Positions 1 through 5,119 of a DNA stretch of 5,119 nt are shown here, piece after piece. The DNA is from JAHDCJ01 sp039028895. GTDB lineage: Bacteria; Bacteroidota; Bacteroidia; Chitinophagales; Saprospiraceae. A model generated the notes under the pieces. It had not been told where the DNA came from, did no database searches, and saw nothing but the letters and a program-made list of their open reading frames with translations. Location of the stretch: NCBI GenBank assembly GCA_039028895.1, contig JBCCHF010000085.1:1-5119 (forward strand), in the 5' to 3' direction. Every line of letters begins with the position of its first letter. The first letter of the stretch is position 1. A program made the translations under genes and the position numbers.

Positions 1-120
1 AATTCAACAATTCAACAATTCAACAATTCAACAATTCAACAATTCAACAATTCAACAATTCAACAATTCAACAATTCAACAATTCAACAATTCAACAATT
101 CAACAATTCAACAATTCAAT
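1..120. repeat. Tandem array of 8-bp unit AATTCAAC (15 units, open on the left)
   Basis: Seen directly: fourteen perfect copies of AATTCAAC in a row, then a fifteenth ending in T instead of C (AATTCAAT, 113-120). The array starts at the window edge, so its true length is unknown. Because 8 is not a multiple of 3, three units (24 bp) make one coding cycle. The plus strand is therefore open in all three frames, encoding the same cyclic peptide N-S-T-I-Q-Q-F-N, while the minus strand has stops in every frame. The last unit contains the TGA stop of the minus-strand gene miaE (116-118), so the array lies directly downstream of, and touching, that gene. A role as slippage-prone microsatellite DNA is inference. 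Confidence 0.97.
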
Positions 121-700
121 GTAACGCGGGCCTAATTGGTAAATTGTCAATTATCTCTCCTTCCTTTTCGATCATGTATTCGAGCCTTGGATAAACAGCA
201 CTTTTATCAAAATAATTAAGTAACATCTTAACGAAGATATGACCATGTTTGGCTTCTGAGGTCCACAGCATTTTATAAAATCGTTTCAGTTCCGGGTCTT
301 CAAGTGCCTCGGCTACCTTTTTGAAACGTTCTGCGCCCCTGGTTTCTACAACAGAAGCTACTAACATTCTGTCAATAAATCGTTCTTCACGGGTATGCCT
401 GCAAAGTTTGATAAGGTCACTTACGTAATGATCTTTACCCATAGATACAGGCATTGGCACATTACGCTTTTCCATAAGCTGGTAAACCTGTTGGAAATGT
501 TCGAGCTCTTCAATAGCAGTTTCTATTAACTCGGGAATGATCTCTTTTCGGTCTGGGTATTTGGCGACAAAGCTCATGGCCATGGCTGAGGCCTTTCTTT
601 CACAATCTGCGTGGTCTTGGAGGAAAGCATCAAAGTCATTCATGACACTATCTACCCACTCCTGCTTGCTTGCTACAGCTATATCCAAGTTTAATTTCAT
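116..700 (-). CDS. miaE: tRNA-(ms[2]io[6]A)-hydroxylase MiaE
   Basis: A ferritin-like diiron monooxygenase. In the known family it uses O2 to hydroxylate the isopentenyl group of 2-methylthio-N6-isopentenyladenosine at position 37 of tRNAs reading UNN codons, acting after MiaA and MiaB in the cytoplasm. The 194-residue protein shows the full diiron ligand pattern in four helices: E34, E65-x-x-H68 (in EELEHF), E119 (in VETRGAERF) and E149-x-x-H152 (in SEAKHGHIF). Length is normal for the family, there is no signal peptide, and nothing looks truncated. The ATG at 700 is 10 bp after the stop of the upstream lipoprotein gene, so the two are probably co-transcribed. The C-terminus ends ...IRPALH, with the TGA falling in the last unit of the AATTCAAC array. 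No miaA or miaB is visible in this window. The family assignment is strong; the exact tRNA substrate is inferred from family knowledge. Confidence 0.93.
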   Translation of the reverse strand: MKLNLDIAVASKQEWVDSVMNDFDAFLQDHADCERKASAMAMSFVAKYPDRKEIIPELIETAIEELEHFQQVYQLMEKRNVPMPVSMGKDHYVSDLIKLCRHTREERFIDRMLVASVVETRGAERFKKVAEALEDPELKRFYKMLWTSEAKHGHIFVKMLLNYFDKSAVYPRLEYMIEKEGEIIDNLPIRPALH

Positions 701-710
701 GTGGTAAGTT

Positions 711-1565
711 TTAATCGGCTATTGCCATTTCAGCGACTTTCATGCCGCGACTATCTTTTTCTATAAAAACATTGAGTCCGTAGCCTTCCGTTCTAAATGA
801 GTAGTGAATGATCTCAATTTCTCCGGTTTTATTCCGTTTTACGGTAAGGTCATCGTTCCATGCAAATTCATCTTTGTCGGGGTTGTCTATTCTTGTTTCG
901 GCTTTTTTTGAAGGGGGCGGCAGGTATAGACCATCGGGAATACCAAATAGTACCTTGGCCATTAAAAAGGCTTCATCAAAGCTATTGGTTGGTACGATCA
1001 CACCTTCGGTATTTTGAATATAGCCACCATCGTCAAGTCGCTCATGATGATAGATAGCAATAGACCCCGCTTTTTTAATGTGTTCTACATAATCTTTGGG
1101 CACCATTTCCTTTTCTGGGGTAGGGAACCTACACAAATAGCCATCAAACATATAACCTTCCTGACCGTCAACGGTTACCCTGGCCATGCCGCCAGCATAC
1201 CCGTCGACAAACATGTCACGGCGAGAAGGATGTTCTGTAATTTCAACTTTAGCGCCGAAGGGAACCACTTGTAATATTGTTGACCTGGGGTCAGCTGTTT
1301 CCCGCATATTTAATCCGCGATAAGCAAATACATAAAATGCTTTTTCATGCTTACGATCATGTGGGTCATACTCTTCAACTGCGCGGTCAATCCCTTTGGT
1401 TTCTCCGAGTTCCTCTGCTTTGGATTCTACTGTTTTTTCTGTTTTCTCCACTTCGGGAATGTCATCGCTTTTGTCTGAAGTTTCTGAGGTAGGATTACTA
1501 CTACATGCTGAAAGAGTGAAGGCTATCAACATAAAAAAAAACCAACGAAAGCAGTAGGTATTCAT
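711..1565 (-). CDS. Envelope lipoprotein with a bacterial SH3 domain
   Basis: A 284-residue predicted lipoprotein. The N-terminus MNTYCFRWFFFMLIAFTLSAC is a type II signal peptide with lipobox L-S-A-C (Cys21). It is followed by a low-complexity acidic/Ser/Glu linker (about 22-70) typical of a tether. Residues about 78-148 read as an SH3b domain: the RGLNMRETAD start, a hydrophobic VVPFGAKVEI strand, and the closing QEGYMFDGYLCRFP. The rest (about 150-284) is not recognised. SH3b domains often bind cell-wall peptides or serve as targeting modules, but no catalytic domain such as NlpC/P60 is visible, so a binding or structural envelope role is inference. I chose the ATG at 1565. An in-frame TTG at 1574 would add three residues (total 287) but places Cys before the signal core and is less likely. 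The gene is 10 bp upstream of miaE and diverges from the kelch gene. Confidence 0.8.
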   Translation of the reverse strand: MNTYCFRWFFFMLIAFTLSACSSNPTSETSDKSDDIPEVEKTEKTVESKAEELGETKGIDRAVEEYDPHDRKHEKAFYVFAYRGLNMRETADPRSTILQVVPFGAKVEITEHPSRRDMFVDGYAGGMARVTVDGQEGYMFDGYLCRFPTPEKEMVPKDYVEHIKKAGSIAIYHHERLDDGGYIQNTEGVIVPTNSFDEAFLMAKVLFGIPDGLYLPPPSKKAETRIDNPDKDEFAWNDDLTVKRNKTGEIEIIHYSFRTEGYGLNVFIEKDSRGMKVAEMAIAD

Positions 1566-1625
1566 TGAGCACAATTTATGCTAAGGTAAGGAAATACATG
1601 TGATAATTTTGTGAACTCTATAGAC

Positions 1626-1633
1626 TAACTTTG
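1626..1633 (+). promoter_or_regulatory. Bacteroidota-type -7 promoter element for the kelch gene
   Basis: TAACTTTG is an exact match to the TAnnTTTG -7 consensus of Bacteroidota housekeeping promoters. It lies in the divergent intergenic region, 52 bp before the ATG at 1686, which would give a 5' leader of roughly 45 bases. A TTTG at 1608-1611 could be the upstream -33 element, but the 14-bp gap to the -7 box is shorter than the usual ~19 bp, so that half is doubtful. No equally good match was found in the opposite orientation for the lipoprotein-miaE pair. Confidence 0.45.
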
Positions 1634-1685
1634 AGTATCCAAGTGATCCAAAATTCTTTGTTTTTAGCCATTTTTTAACTTAAAA

Positions 1686-2963
1686 ATGAAATCAATAATG
1701 AAGATTTGTACGACTTTGTTTTTAATGATGGTTTCTTTTACCATGTATGCGCAGGAATATTGGAGCCAGGTGATAACTACTGGTGATATTTCTGCAAGAG
1801 ATAATTTCGGGATGTTATATGATTCTGCAAATCAGCGAATTCTACTTTTTGGGGGTAGGGGAGAAAATGGTTTTGTGAATGACCTCTGGCAATTAGACTT
1901 GGAGACATTTCATTGGAGCGAATTAGTTGTGATGAGTGCTGAAGAACCGGTAGCCAGGCATACGCCCGAAGTTTTTTCAGGACCTGAGAATAACCTGTGG
2001 GTGGTTTCCGGCCAAAGTAATGAAGGGGTTCATAATGATGTTTGGACCTACGACTTCAATTCAGGAGAATGGCAAGAGATATTTGGTGACACGATCGTCA
2101 GTGGTGTTTTTCAGCCGAGATATGGGACTGCTAGTATGTTTGATCCAGTCAATAACAACTTCGTTGCCTTTGCCGGGTTTGCACATTTTGGTCGGGTAAA
2201 AGATACTTACTCATTCCAGATCGATACCGTTCATTGGACGAATCAGGGGATGCCTTTTCGACCTGAAAGACGCTGTTTACACGAAGGGATATTCGCAGAT
2301 GACCGAAGAGAGTTTTGGATATTCGGCGGTCAGTTTGAGGGAAACCGGAATGACATTTGGCGCTTGTCTGTTGATAGTTTTGTGTGGAATGAATTTATCC
2401 CTCCAATAGCACCACCGGCCAGGCATTTTCATTCAATGATTTATCGTGGAAATGATCAAATGATCATGTTTGGCGGGAATAGCGCTCCACAAGGCGATTA
2501 TTCTGGTGCATTGAATGATCTTTGGAAATTCGATGGTGATCTGGTGGAATGGGATACCTTGCCTCAGGGGTCGAACATACCTCCCTCACGAGTTGGGCAT
2601 TCAGCAGTATACATTCCGGAAACGGATAAAATAATTGTATTTGGCGGTCAAAACGAAAGTGGATTTCTAAATGACCTTTGGGTCTATGACTTTGATCCAG
2701 TTACTGTTTCTGTTGAAACACCTTCTACTAACGAATTGGAAGTATCTATATACCCGAATCCCGCGGATGAAATTTTTTCCCTTCATTTCTCTCGCGATCC
2801 GGGGGTAGCATTGGTCAGAGTAATGGATTCTTCAGGTAAATCGGTGTTCGAATCTCAACTACATGCGAGCCAATACGATGTGTCAGCCTTACCTGCAGGA
2901 ATTTATTTTGTTCAGGTCGTTACTGAGTCAAATAATTTTGTCCGTAAATTGCTGGTGAATTAG
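1686..2963 (+). CDS. Secreted kelch-repeat beta-propeller with T9SS sorting domain
   Basis: A 425-residue exported protein. Residues 1-22 form a Sec signal peptide (MKSIMKICTTLFLMMVSFTM core, likely cleaved after YA, before Q23). Six kelch repeats follow at about 38-80, 90-131, 144-185, 194-234, 245-289 and 301-336. Each has an R-x-x-H/G start, a hydrophobic strand with FGG, then NDLW and a closing W, together making a full six-bladed propeller. Repeats 1 and 6 are close to each other (FGG..EN/ESGFxNDLW), while repeats 2 and 3 have lost the GG doublet. Residues about 353-425 are a type A T9SS C-terminal sorting domain (IYPNPA start, DSSGKSVFES, LPAGIYFVQV, ending VRKLLVN), which directs passage across the outer membrane. 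There is no enzymatic motif outside the propeller, so a ligand- or carbohydrate-binding surface protein is the cautious reading. The next gene starts 38 bp later on the same strand. Confidence 0.9.
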   Translation: MKSIMKICTTLFLMMVSFTMYAQEYWSQVITTGDISARDNFGMLYDSANQRILLFGGRGENGFVNDLWQLDLETFHWSELVVMSAEEPVARHTPEVFSGPENNLWVVSGQSNEGVHNDVWTYDFNSGEWQEIFGDTIVSGVFQPRYGTASMFDPVNNNFVAFAGFAHFGRVKDTYSFQIDTVHWTNQGMPFRPERRCLHEGIFADDRREFWIFGGQFEGNRNDIWRLSVDSFVWNEFIPPIAPPARHFHSMIYRGNDQMIMFGGNSAPQGDYSGALNDLWKFDGDLVEWDTLPQGSNIPPSRVGHSAVYIPETDKIIVFGGQNESGFLNDLWVYDFDPVTVSVETPSTNELEVSIYPNPADEIFSLHFSRDPGVALVRVMDSSGKSVFESQLHASQYDVSALPAGIYFVQVVTESNNFVRKLLVN

Positions 2964-3001
2964 ACTTTTATTTCGAAAATTAAGGTCTTGAAAACTGTGA
3001 T

Positions 3002-3427
3002 ATGAAAAATACCTGGGCAGTTGCTTTTTTCATTTTTAGCCTGATTTTTTGGTTACAATGTCAACCGCATTCACCAAAACAAGCACCTATTAATCCTAAT
3101 GGGGATAGCGAGATGGCGCTTTTGATGAGAGCCATGTTTGAGGAATGTGCCAACCTTGGTGAAAATATTGAAAAAGGAAAGATAAATCCTCTGAAGGTCG
3201 GTTTGGAAGATTTACTCACCGCAGAAGGTACACAGCCTGAAAAGGTGAATTCCCCTGAATTCAAGGCTATGGCCAAATCTTACCTCGATATTGTCAACTA
3301 CTTTAATGAAGAAGAGGATATTAATCCGGAACAAGGCTACACTATGGTGCTCAATTCATGCATAACCTGTCACCAGGCCATGTGCCCCGGACCAATAAAA
3401 AAGATCGAAAAGTTATTGCCTCAGTAA
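3002..3427 (+). CDS. Exported monoheme c-type cytochrome, class II-like
   Basis: A 141-residue protein with a hydrophobic N-terminal export segment (about 5-19), followed by Cys20. It could be a lipoprotein, but the residues before the Cys (W-L-Q) are a poor lipobox, so a plain signal peptide or anchor is also possible. The single heme-binding motif CITCH (Cys120, Cys123, His124) lies close to the C-terminus. The remainder is predicted helical (about 36-58, 84-102, 107-137). Heme at the end of a four-helix protein is the layout of class II cytochromes (cytochrome c', c-556). Met residues at 38, 42 and 45 in the first helix are candidate sixth heme ligands, as in c-556; this is inference. Cys128, just after the motif (QAMCPGP), is an extra cysteine. 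Electron transfer in the periplasm or at the membrane is the likely role, partner unknown. It follows the kelch gene by 38 bp and may share its transcript. Confidence 0.78.
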   Translation: MKNTWAVAFFIFSLIFWLQCQPHSPKQAPINPNGDSEMALLMRAMFEECANLGENIEKGKINPLKVGLEDLLTAEGTQPEKVNSPEFKAMAKSYLDIVNYFNEEEDINPEQGYTMVLNSCITCHQAMCPGPIKKIEKLLPQ

Positions 3428-3433
3428 CCGGTT
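3426..3433. other. Palindrome AACCGGTT bridging two convergent stop codons
   Basis: The cytochrome gene ends with TAA at 3425-3427, and the opposing gene ends with TAA read from 3435-3433. The 5 bp between them plus the adjoining stop-codon bases form a perfect 8-bp palindrome, followed on the plus strand by a run of seven T at 3436-3442. It could act as a minimal plus-strand terminator, but the stem is too short to claim one with confidence. Confidence 0.4.
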
Positions 3434-3933
3434 TATTTTTTTACAGCTACAGTCCCAATCGATTTAAGATAGAGCGGTATGTATTCATCCGCCAGAGAAT
3501 CAGGGCATAAGGCTGAAACATTAATAGTTCCTCCCTTCACGGGAACTATGGCAATAATGCCTGTAAAATTCTCTTTGTCAGAATCCGCTGGTGCGGGAAT
3601 GGAGATTTGGTTATAATAACCTGTGGTATTTCCATAAGAGACTTCTCCACTTCCGGTTACTCTGTCATCATTTTCTTTGGCATCCTGAAAATCTTCAAGA
3701 ACTTCCTGATAATCAACAGGCAAGTACATGGCAACGATTTTAGCTTCAGTAGCTAGTTCCTGGTATCCATCCTGGCTGACCATTTTTGTGAAGGCTTCGG
3801 AAGGTTTTTCAAAATCAACAGTTGTTTCGAGCATTTGGCGAAACTGCTTTTCCTGTTTTTTGGATTTTTTTTGGGCAAAAAGGCCGGCTGAAACAAGAAG
3901 GCACAGACATAAGGTACTTAGTAGAGATTTCAT
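3433..3933 (-). CDS. Secreted protein of unknown function
   Basis: I do not recognise this family. The 166-residue product begins with a clear Sec signal peptide (MKSLLSTLCLCLLVSAGLFA, cleavage before Q21), the same cleavage style as the kelch protein. A very basic stretch follows (KKSKKQEKQ, 22-30). The mature domain (about 31-166) mixes a helical first part (31-90) with a strand-rich second part (about 95-166: GSGEVSYGNTTGYYNQI, then FTGIIAIVPVKGGTINVSAL). It has one Cys in the mature part (Cys143) and no catalytic motif that I can name. The ATG at 3933 is chosen because it puts the signal peptide right at the N-terminus; a TTG at 3960 would add nine residues. It is last of three minus-strand genes, 69 bp beyond the zinc-ribbon gene, and may have its own promoter. 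Its stop lies 5 bp from that of the cytochrome gene. Confidence 0.75.
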   Translation of the reverse strand: MKSLLSTLCLCLLVSAGLFAQKKSKKQEKQFRQMLETTVDFEKPSEAFTKMVSQDGYQELATEAKIVAMYLPVDYQEVLEDFQDAKENDDRVTGSGEVSYGNTTGYYNQISIPAPADSDKENFTGIIAIVPVKGGTINVSALCPDSLADEYIPLYLKSIGTVAVKK

Positions 3934-4002
3934 CAATTGAATTTTGCTACAAAGAAACAAATGTTGTGCCCAATTTTTTATGAATGCTGATAATTTTTTA
4001 CG

Positions 4003-4278
4003 TCAGGAAGGTCTGTATGCCAGCTTGCAGGTAGGACATTCAAAAAGGTCGTTCGATTGGTCAATTTTAATACCCTCAAAGTTCCTTGTCGCATAGGCCT
4101 GTATCCATCCTTTTTTATTATCAATATTGTTGAGGTCAATCTTCTCATTATTGAGAGCTTCAAGAAATTTGCCTTCATATTCCTGCTTCCCCCAACAATT
4201 AGGACAAAATCCTTCTGGTACTTCATTATTGGCCTTAGTTCGTCTGAAATAACTGATCAATGCTTCTATTACCGACAT
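4003..4278 (-). CDS. Small zinc-ribbon protein, function unknown
   Basis: A 91-residue cytoplasmic protein with two CxxC knuckles, CPNC (Cys25, Cys28) and CPTC (Cys81, Cys84), 52 residues apart. This four-cysteine arrangement is expected to bind one zinc (zinc ribbon). The stretch between them (about 35-75) is charged and probably folds as a helical insert with a strand (EGIKIDQSN) leading to the second knuckle. The N-terminal segment MSVIEALISYFRR is amphipathic. No enzymatic signature is visible; binding of nucleic acid or protein is possible but unproven. The ATG at 4278 is the first in-frame start, 29 bp after the stop of the OsmC-family gene, so the two are likely co-transcribed. I cannot name a family. 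Confidence 0.75.
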   Translation of the reverse strand: MSVIEALISYFRRTKANNEVPEGFCPNCWGKQEYEGKFLEALNNEKIDLNNIDNKKGWIQAYATRNFEGIKIDQSNDLFECPTCKLAYRPS

Positions 4279-4307
4279 AGTTTCTGGATTTAAATGATGA
4301 ATAAAAG

Positions 4308-4736
4308 TTAAGCTGTTTCCTTCACTGGTTGTAAATCAATGGCAGATTCAATGTTCCAATCTCCCTCGATCATTCGGTGTATATAGCAGGCATCTGCTTC
4401 ATTGAGTAGTTCAGTTTTCTGAGCTTCAGTTATATCACCTTCAATGTGAATGGCAACAGTAACGTTGGTCGATAATTTTCTGTCTTTACCTCTTTTTACA
4501 ACTTGTCCCAATTCTGCTGTGACGTTGCCAATTTCCCAGTTTTTCTTCCGGGCGATATATCTGACTGTAGCTACTTTACACATGGCCAGTCCTGCAAGAA
4601 CTAATTCCGGTGGCGATAATCCTAAATCGGTTCCCTTGCTGGATACGGGTTCGTCACCCACTATAGCATGGCGCCCATTACTGATGATCGATTGGTAACC
4701 TTCGGGTAAATTTTTGATACTGATTTTAGTTGGCAT
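4308..4736 (-). CDS. OsmC/Ohr-family protein
   Basis: A 142-residue protein of the OsmC fold. Members are homodimeric, cysteine-based proteins, several of which reduce organic hydroperoxides. Visible hallmarks are GTDLGLSPPELVLAGLAMC (35-53), with the first conserved Cys53 at the start of the core helix, and DACYIHRMI, with the second, Cys117. Glu44 and Arg22 are candidates for the residues that activate the peroxidatic cysteine in Ohr/OsmC. The SPPELVLAGLAMCKVATVRY helix and the ACxxHR end resemble the YhfA-like branch, whose substrate is not settled, so a peroxidase role is only probable. Length is normal and there is no signal peptide, so it is cytoplasmic. It is first in a minus-strand group with the zinc-ribbon gene 29 bp downstream. 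No convincing -7 element was found upstream, only the palindrome TGTTTAAACA at 4770-4779. Confidence 0.88.
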   Translation of the reverse strand: MPTKISIKNLPEGYQSIISNGRHAIVGDEPVSSKGTDLGLSPPELVLAGLAMCKVATVRYIARKKNWEIGNVTAELGQVVKRGKDRKLSTNVTVAIHIEGDITEAQKTELLNEADACYIHRMIEGDWNIESAIDLQPVKETA

Positions 4737-4769
4737 AGCAATAAAATTTGATGATTTTTAATAAATACG

Positions 4770-4779
4770 TGTTTAAACA
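4770..4779. promoter_or_regulatory. 10-bp perfect palindrome TGTTTAAACA upstream of the OsmC gene
   Basis: A perfect palindrome 33 bp upstream of the OsmC-family start codon, in the AT-rich stretch between the gene and the palindromic repeat array. Its position would suit an operator, but palindromes of this length arise by chance in AT-rich DNA, and no known regulator can be named. The rest of 4737-4870 holds no gene or other feature that I can support. Confidence 0.25.
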
Positions 4780-4870
4780 TCTAAATTGATATTGCTAAGT
4801 AAATAACTTCTGACAAGATTTGTTTTGGGAAAGGGGAATAACCTTGAGAATTGTAAGGTGAGCGACATTC

Positions 4871-4906
4871 CACCTCAACCCTAACCCTTCTCCTCCAGGA
4901 GAAGGG
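4871..4906 (-). repeat. Inverted, diverged first copy of the palindromic repeat element
   Basis: This copy reads as the reverse complement of the later units: a CCTC...CCCTAACCC flank comes first, then the hairpin. The hairpin at 4885-4906 has a 10-bp stem CCCTTCTCCT / AGGAGAAGGG around a 2-base centre, longer than the 7-bp stem of the later copies. The arms differ in sequence from those copies but remain perfectly complementary. It is joined to the direct array by the shared spacer, which starts AACTGACCAGCC at 4907. Confidence 0.75.
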
Positions 4907-4927
4907 AACTGACCAGCCAATCTACGT

Positions 4928-5119
4928 CCCCTCCTGGAGGAGGGGTTAGGGGAGGTAGCAAGGAACTGACCAGCCAATCTACGTTCCCTCCTGGAGGAGG
5001 GGTTAGGGGAGGTAGCGAGGAACTGACCAACCAATCTACGTTCCCCCTCCTGGAGGAGGGGTTAGGGGAGGTAGCGAGGCCCTGACCAACCAAACTACGT
5101 TCCCCTCCTGGAGGAGGGG
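4928..5119 (+). repeat. Tandem array of ~58-bp palindromic units (three full, one partial)
   Basis: Hairpin cores CCCCTCC-TGGA-GGAGGGG occur at 4928-4945, about 4986-5001 (one C fewer), 5044-5061 and 5102-5119, spaced 57, 59 and 58 bp apart. Each full unit continues with GTTAGGGGAGGTAGC, then a ~22-bp spacer beginning CTGACCA and ending CTACGTT. The spacers are near-identical, so this is not a CRISPR array. The array runs off the right edge. GC content is far above that of the neighbouring genes. It resembles the intergenic palindromic repeats (REP/MITE-like) scattered in many bacterial genomes, whose translations give decoy peptides such as SPNPSSRRG. No transposase is present in the window. 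Confidence 0.9.

Noticed and set aside
1..132. Coding sequence through the AATTCAAC array on the plus strand (open in all frames)
   Set aside because: Openness is a by-product of an 8-bp unit without stops. No start or domain is visible, and the frame beginning at base 1 ends at the TAA at 133-135.
808..1492. Several plus-strand frames opposite the SH3 lipoprotein gene
   Set aside because: They are antisense shadows of a gene with a lipobox and SH3 domain; none has a plausible product.
1572..1574. TTG start for the lipoprotein gene, and similarly TTG at 3958-3960 for the secreted unknown
   Set aside because: The in-frame ATGs (1565 and 3933) place the signal peptides at the very N-terminus, and TTG is the rarer start.
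3978..4226. 82-codon minus-strand frame overlapping the zinc-ribbon gene
   Set aside because: It lies in another frame of a gene with clear CxxC motifs and good start spacing, and its own product has no recognisable pattern.
4795..5093. Two overlapping minus-strand open frames (4795-5034, 4881-5093) encoding repeated LAGQFLATSPNPSSRR-like peptides
   Set aside because: They are translations of the palindromic DNA repeat. The same peptide recurs because the DNA does, it appears in more than one frame, and there is no start context or domain.
4871..5119. CRISPR array
   Set aside because: The sequences between hairpins are almost identical rather than unique, the repeat core is only 18 bp, and no cas gene is in the window.

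Overview
The window looks like chromosomal DNA of a low-GC member of the Bacteroidota (Cytophagia/Flavobacteriia-like). The strongest sign is a secreted kelch protein that ends in a type IX secretion (T9SS) C-terminal sorting domain, a system confined to this phylum. A TAnnTTTG-type -7 promoter element, starts preceded by A/T-rich sequence rather than Shine-Dalgarno sites, and several exported proteins with signal peptides cut just before Gln agree with this. The order within the phylum cannot be fixed from the sequence alone.

Layout from left to right: (1) bases 1-120 are a tandem array of an 8-bp unit, AATTCAAC, running off the left edge; its last, slightly altered unit supplies the stop codon of miaE. 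(2) A minus-strand pair, an SH3-domain lipoprotein gene followed 10 bp later by miaE (tRNA ms2i6A hydroxylase), occupies about 116-1565. (3) A 120-bp divergent intergenic region carries a probable promoter for the plus-strand pair. (4) That pair (1686-3427) is a six-bladed kelch propeller T9SS cargo followed by a small exported monoheme cytochrome of class II type. (5) The cytochrome gene meets a minus-strand gene tail to tail with 5 bp between the stop codons. The minus-strand group, in order of transcription, is an OsmC-family protein (4736-4308), a small zinc-ribbon protein (4278-4003) and an unrecognised secreted protein (3933-3433). (6) The last ~380 bp hold no gene. They contain an AT-rich stretch and then an array of GC-rich palindromic elements with a ~58-bp period that runs off the right edge.

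The genes look like ordinary housekeeping and envelope functions: tRNA modification, an envelope lipoprotein, a secreted propeller, periplasmic electron transfer, and thiol/peroxide chemistry. They do not add up to a recognisable defence or mobile system. The least ordinary parts are the two repeat arrays at the edges: the octamer array touching the miaE stop codon, and the palindromic array, whose first copy is inverted and has different arms that still pair perfectly.
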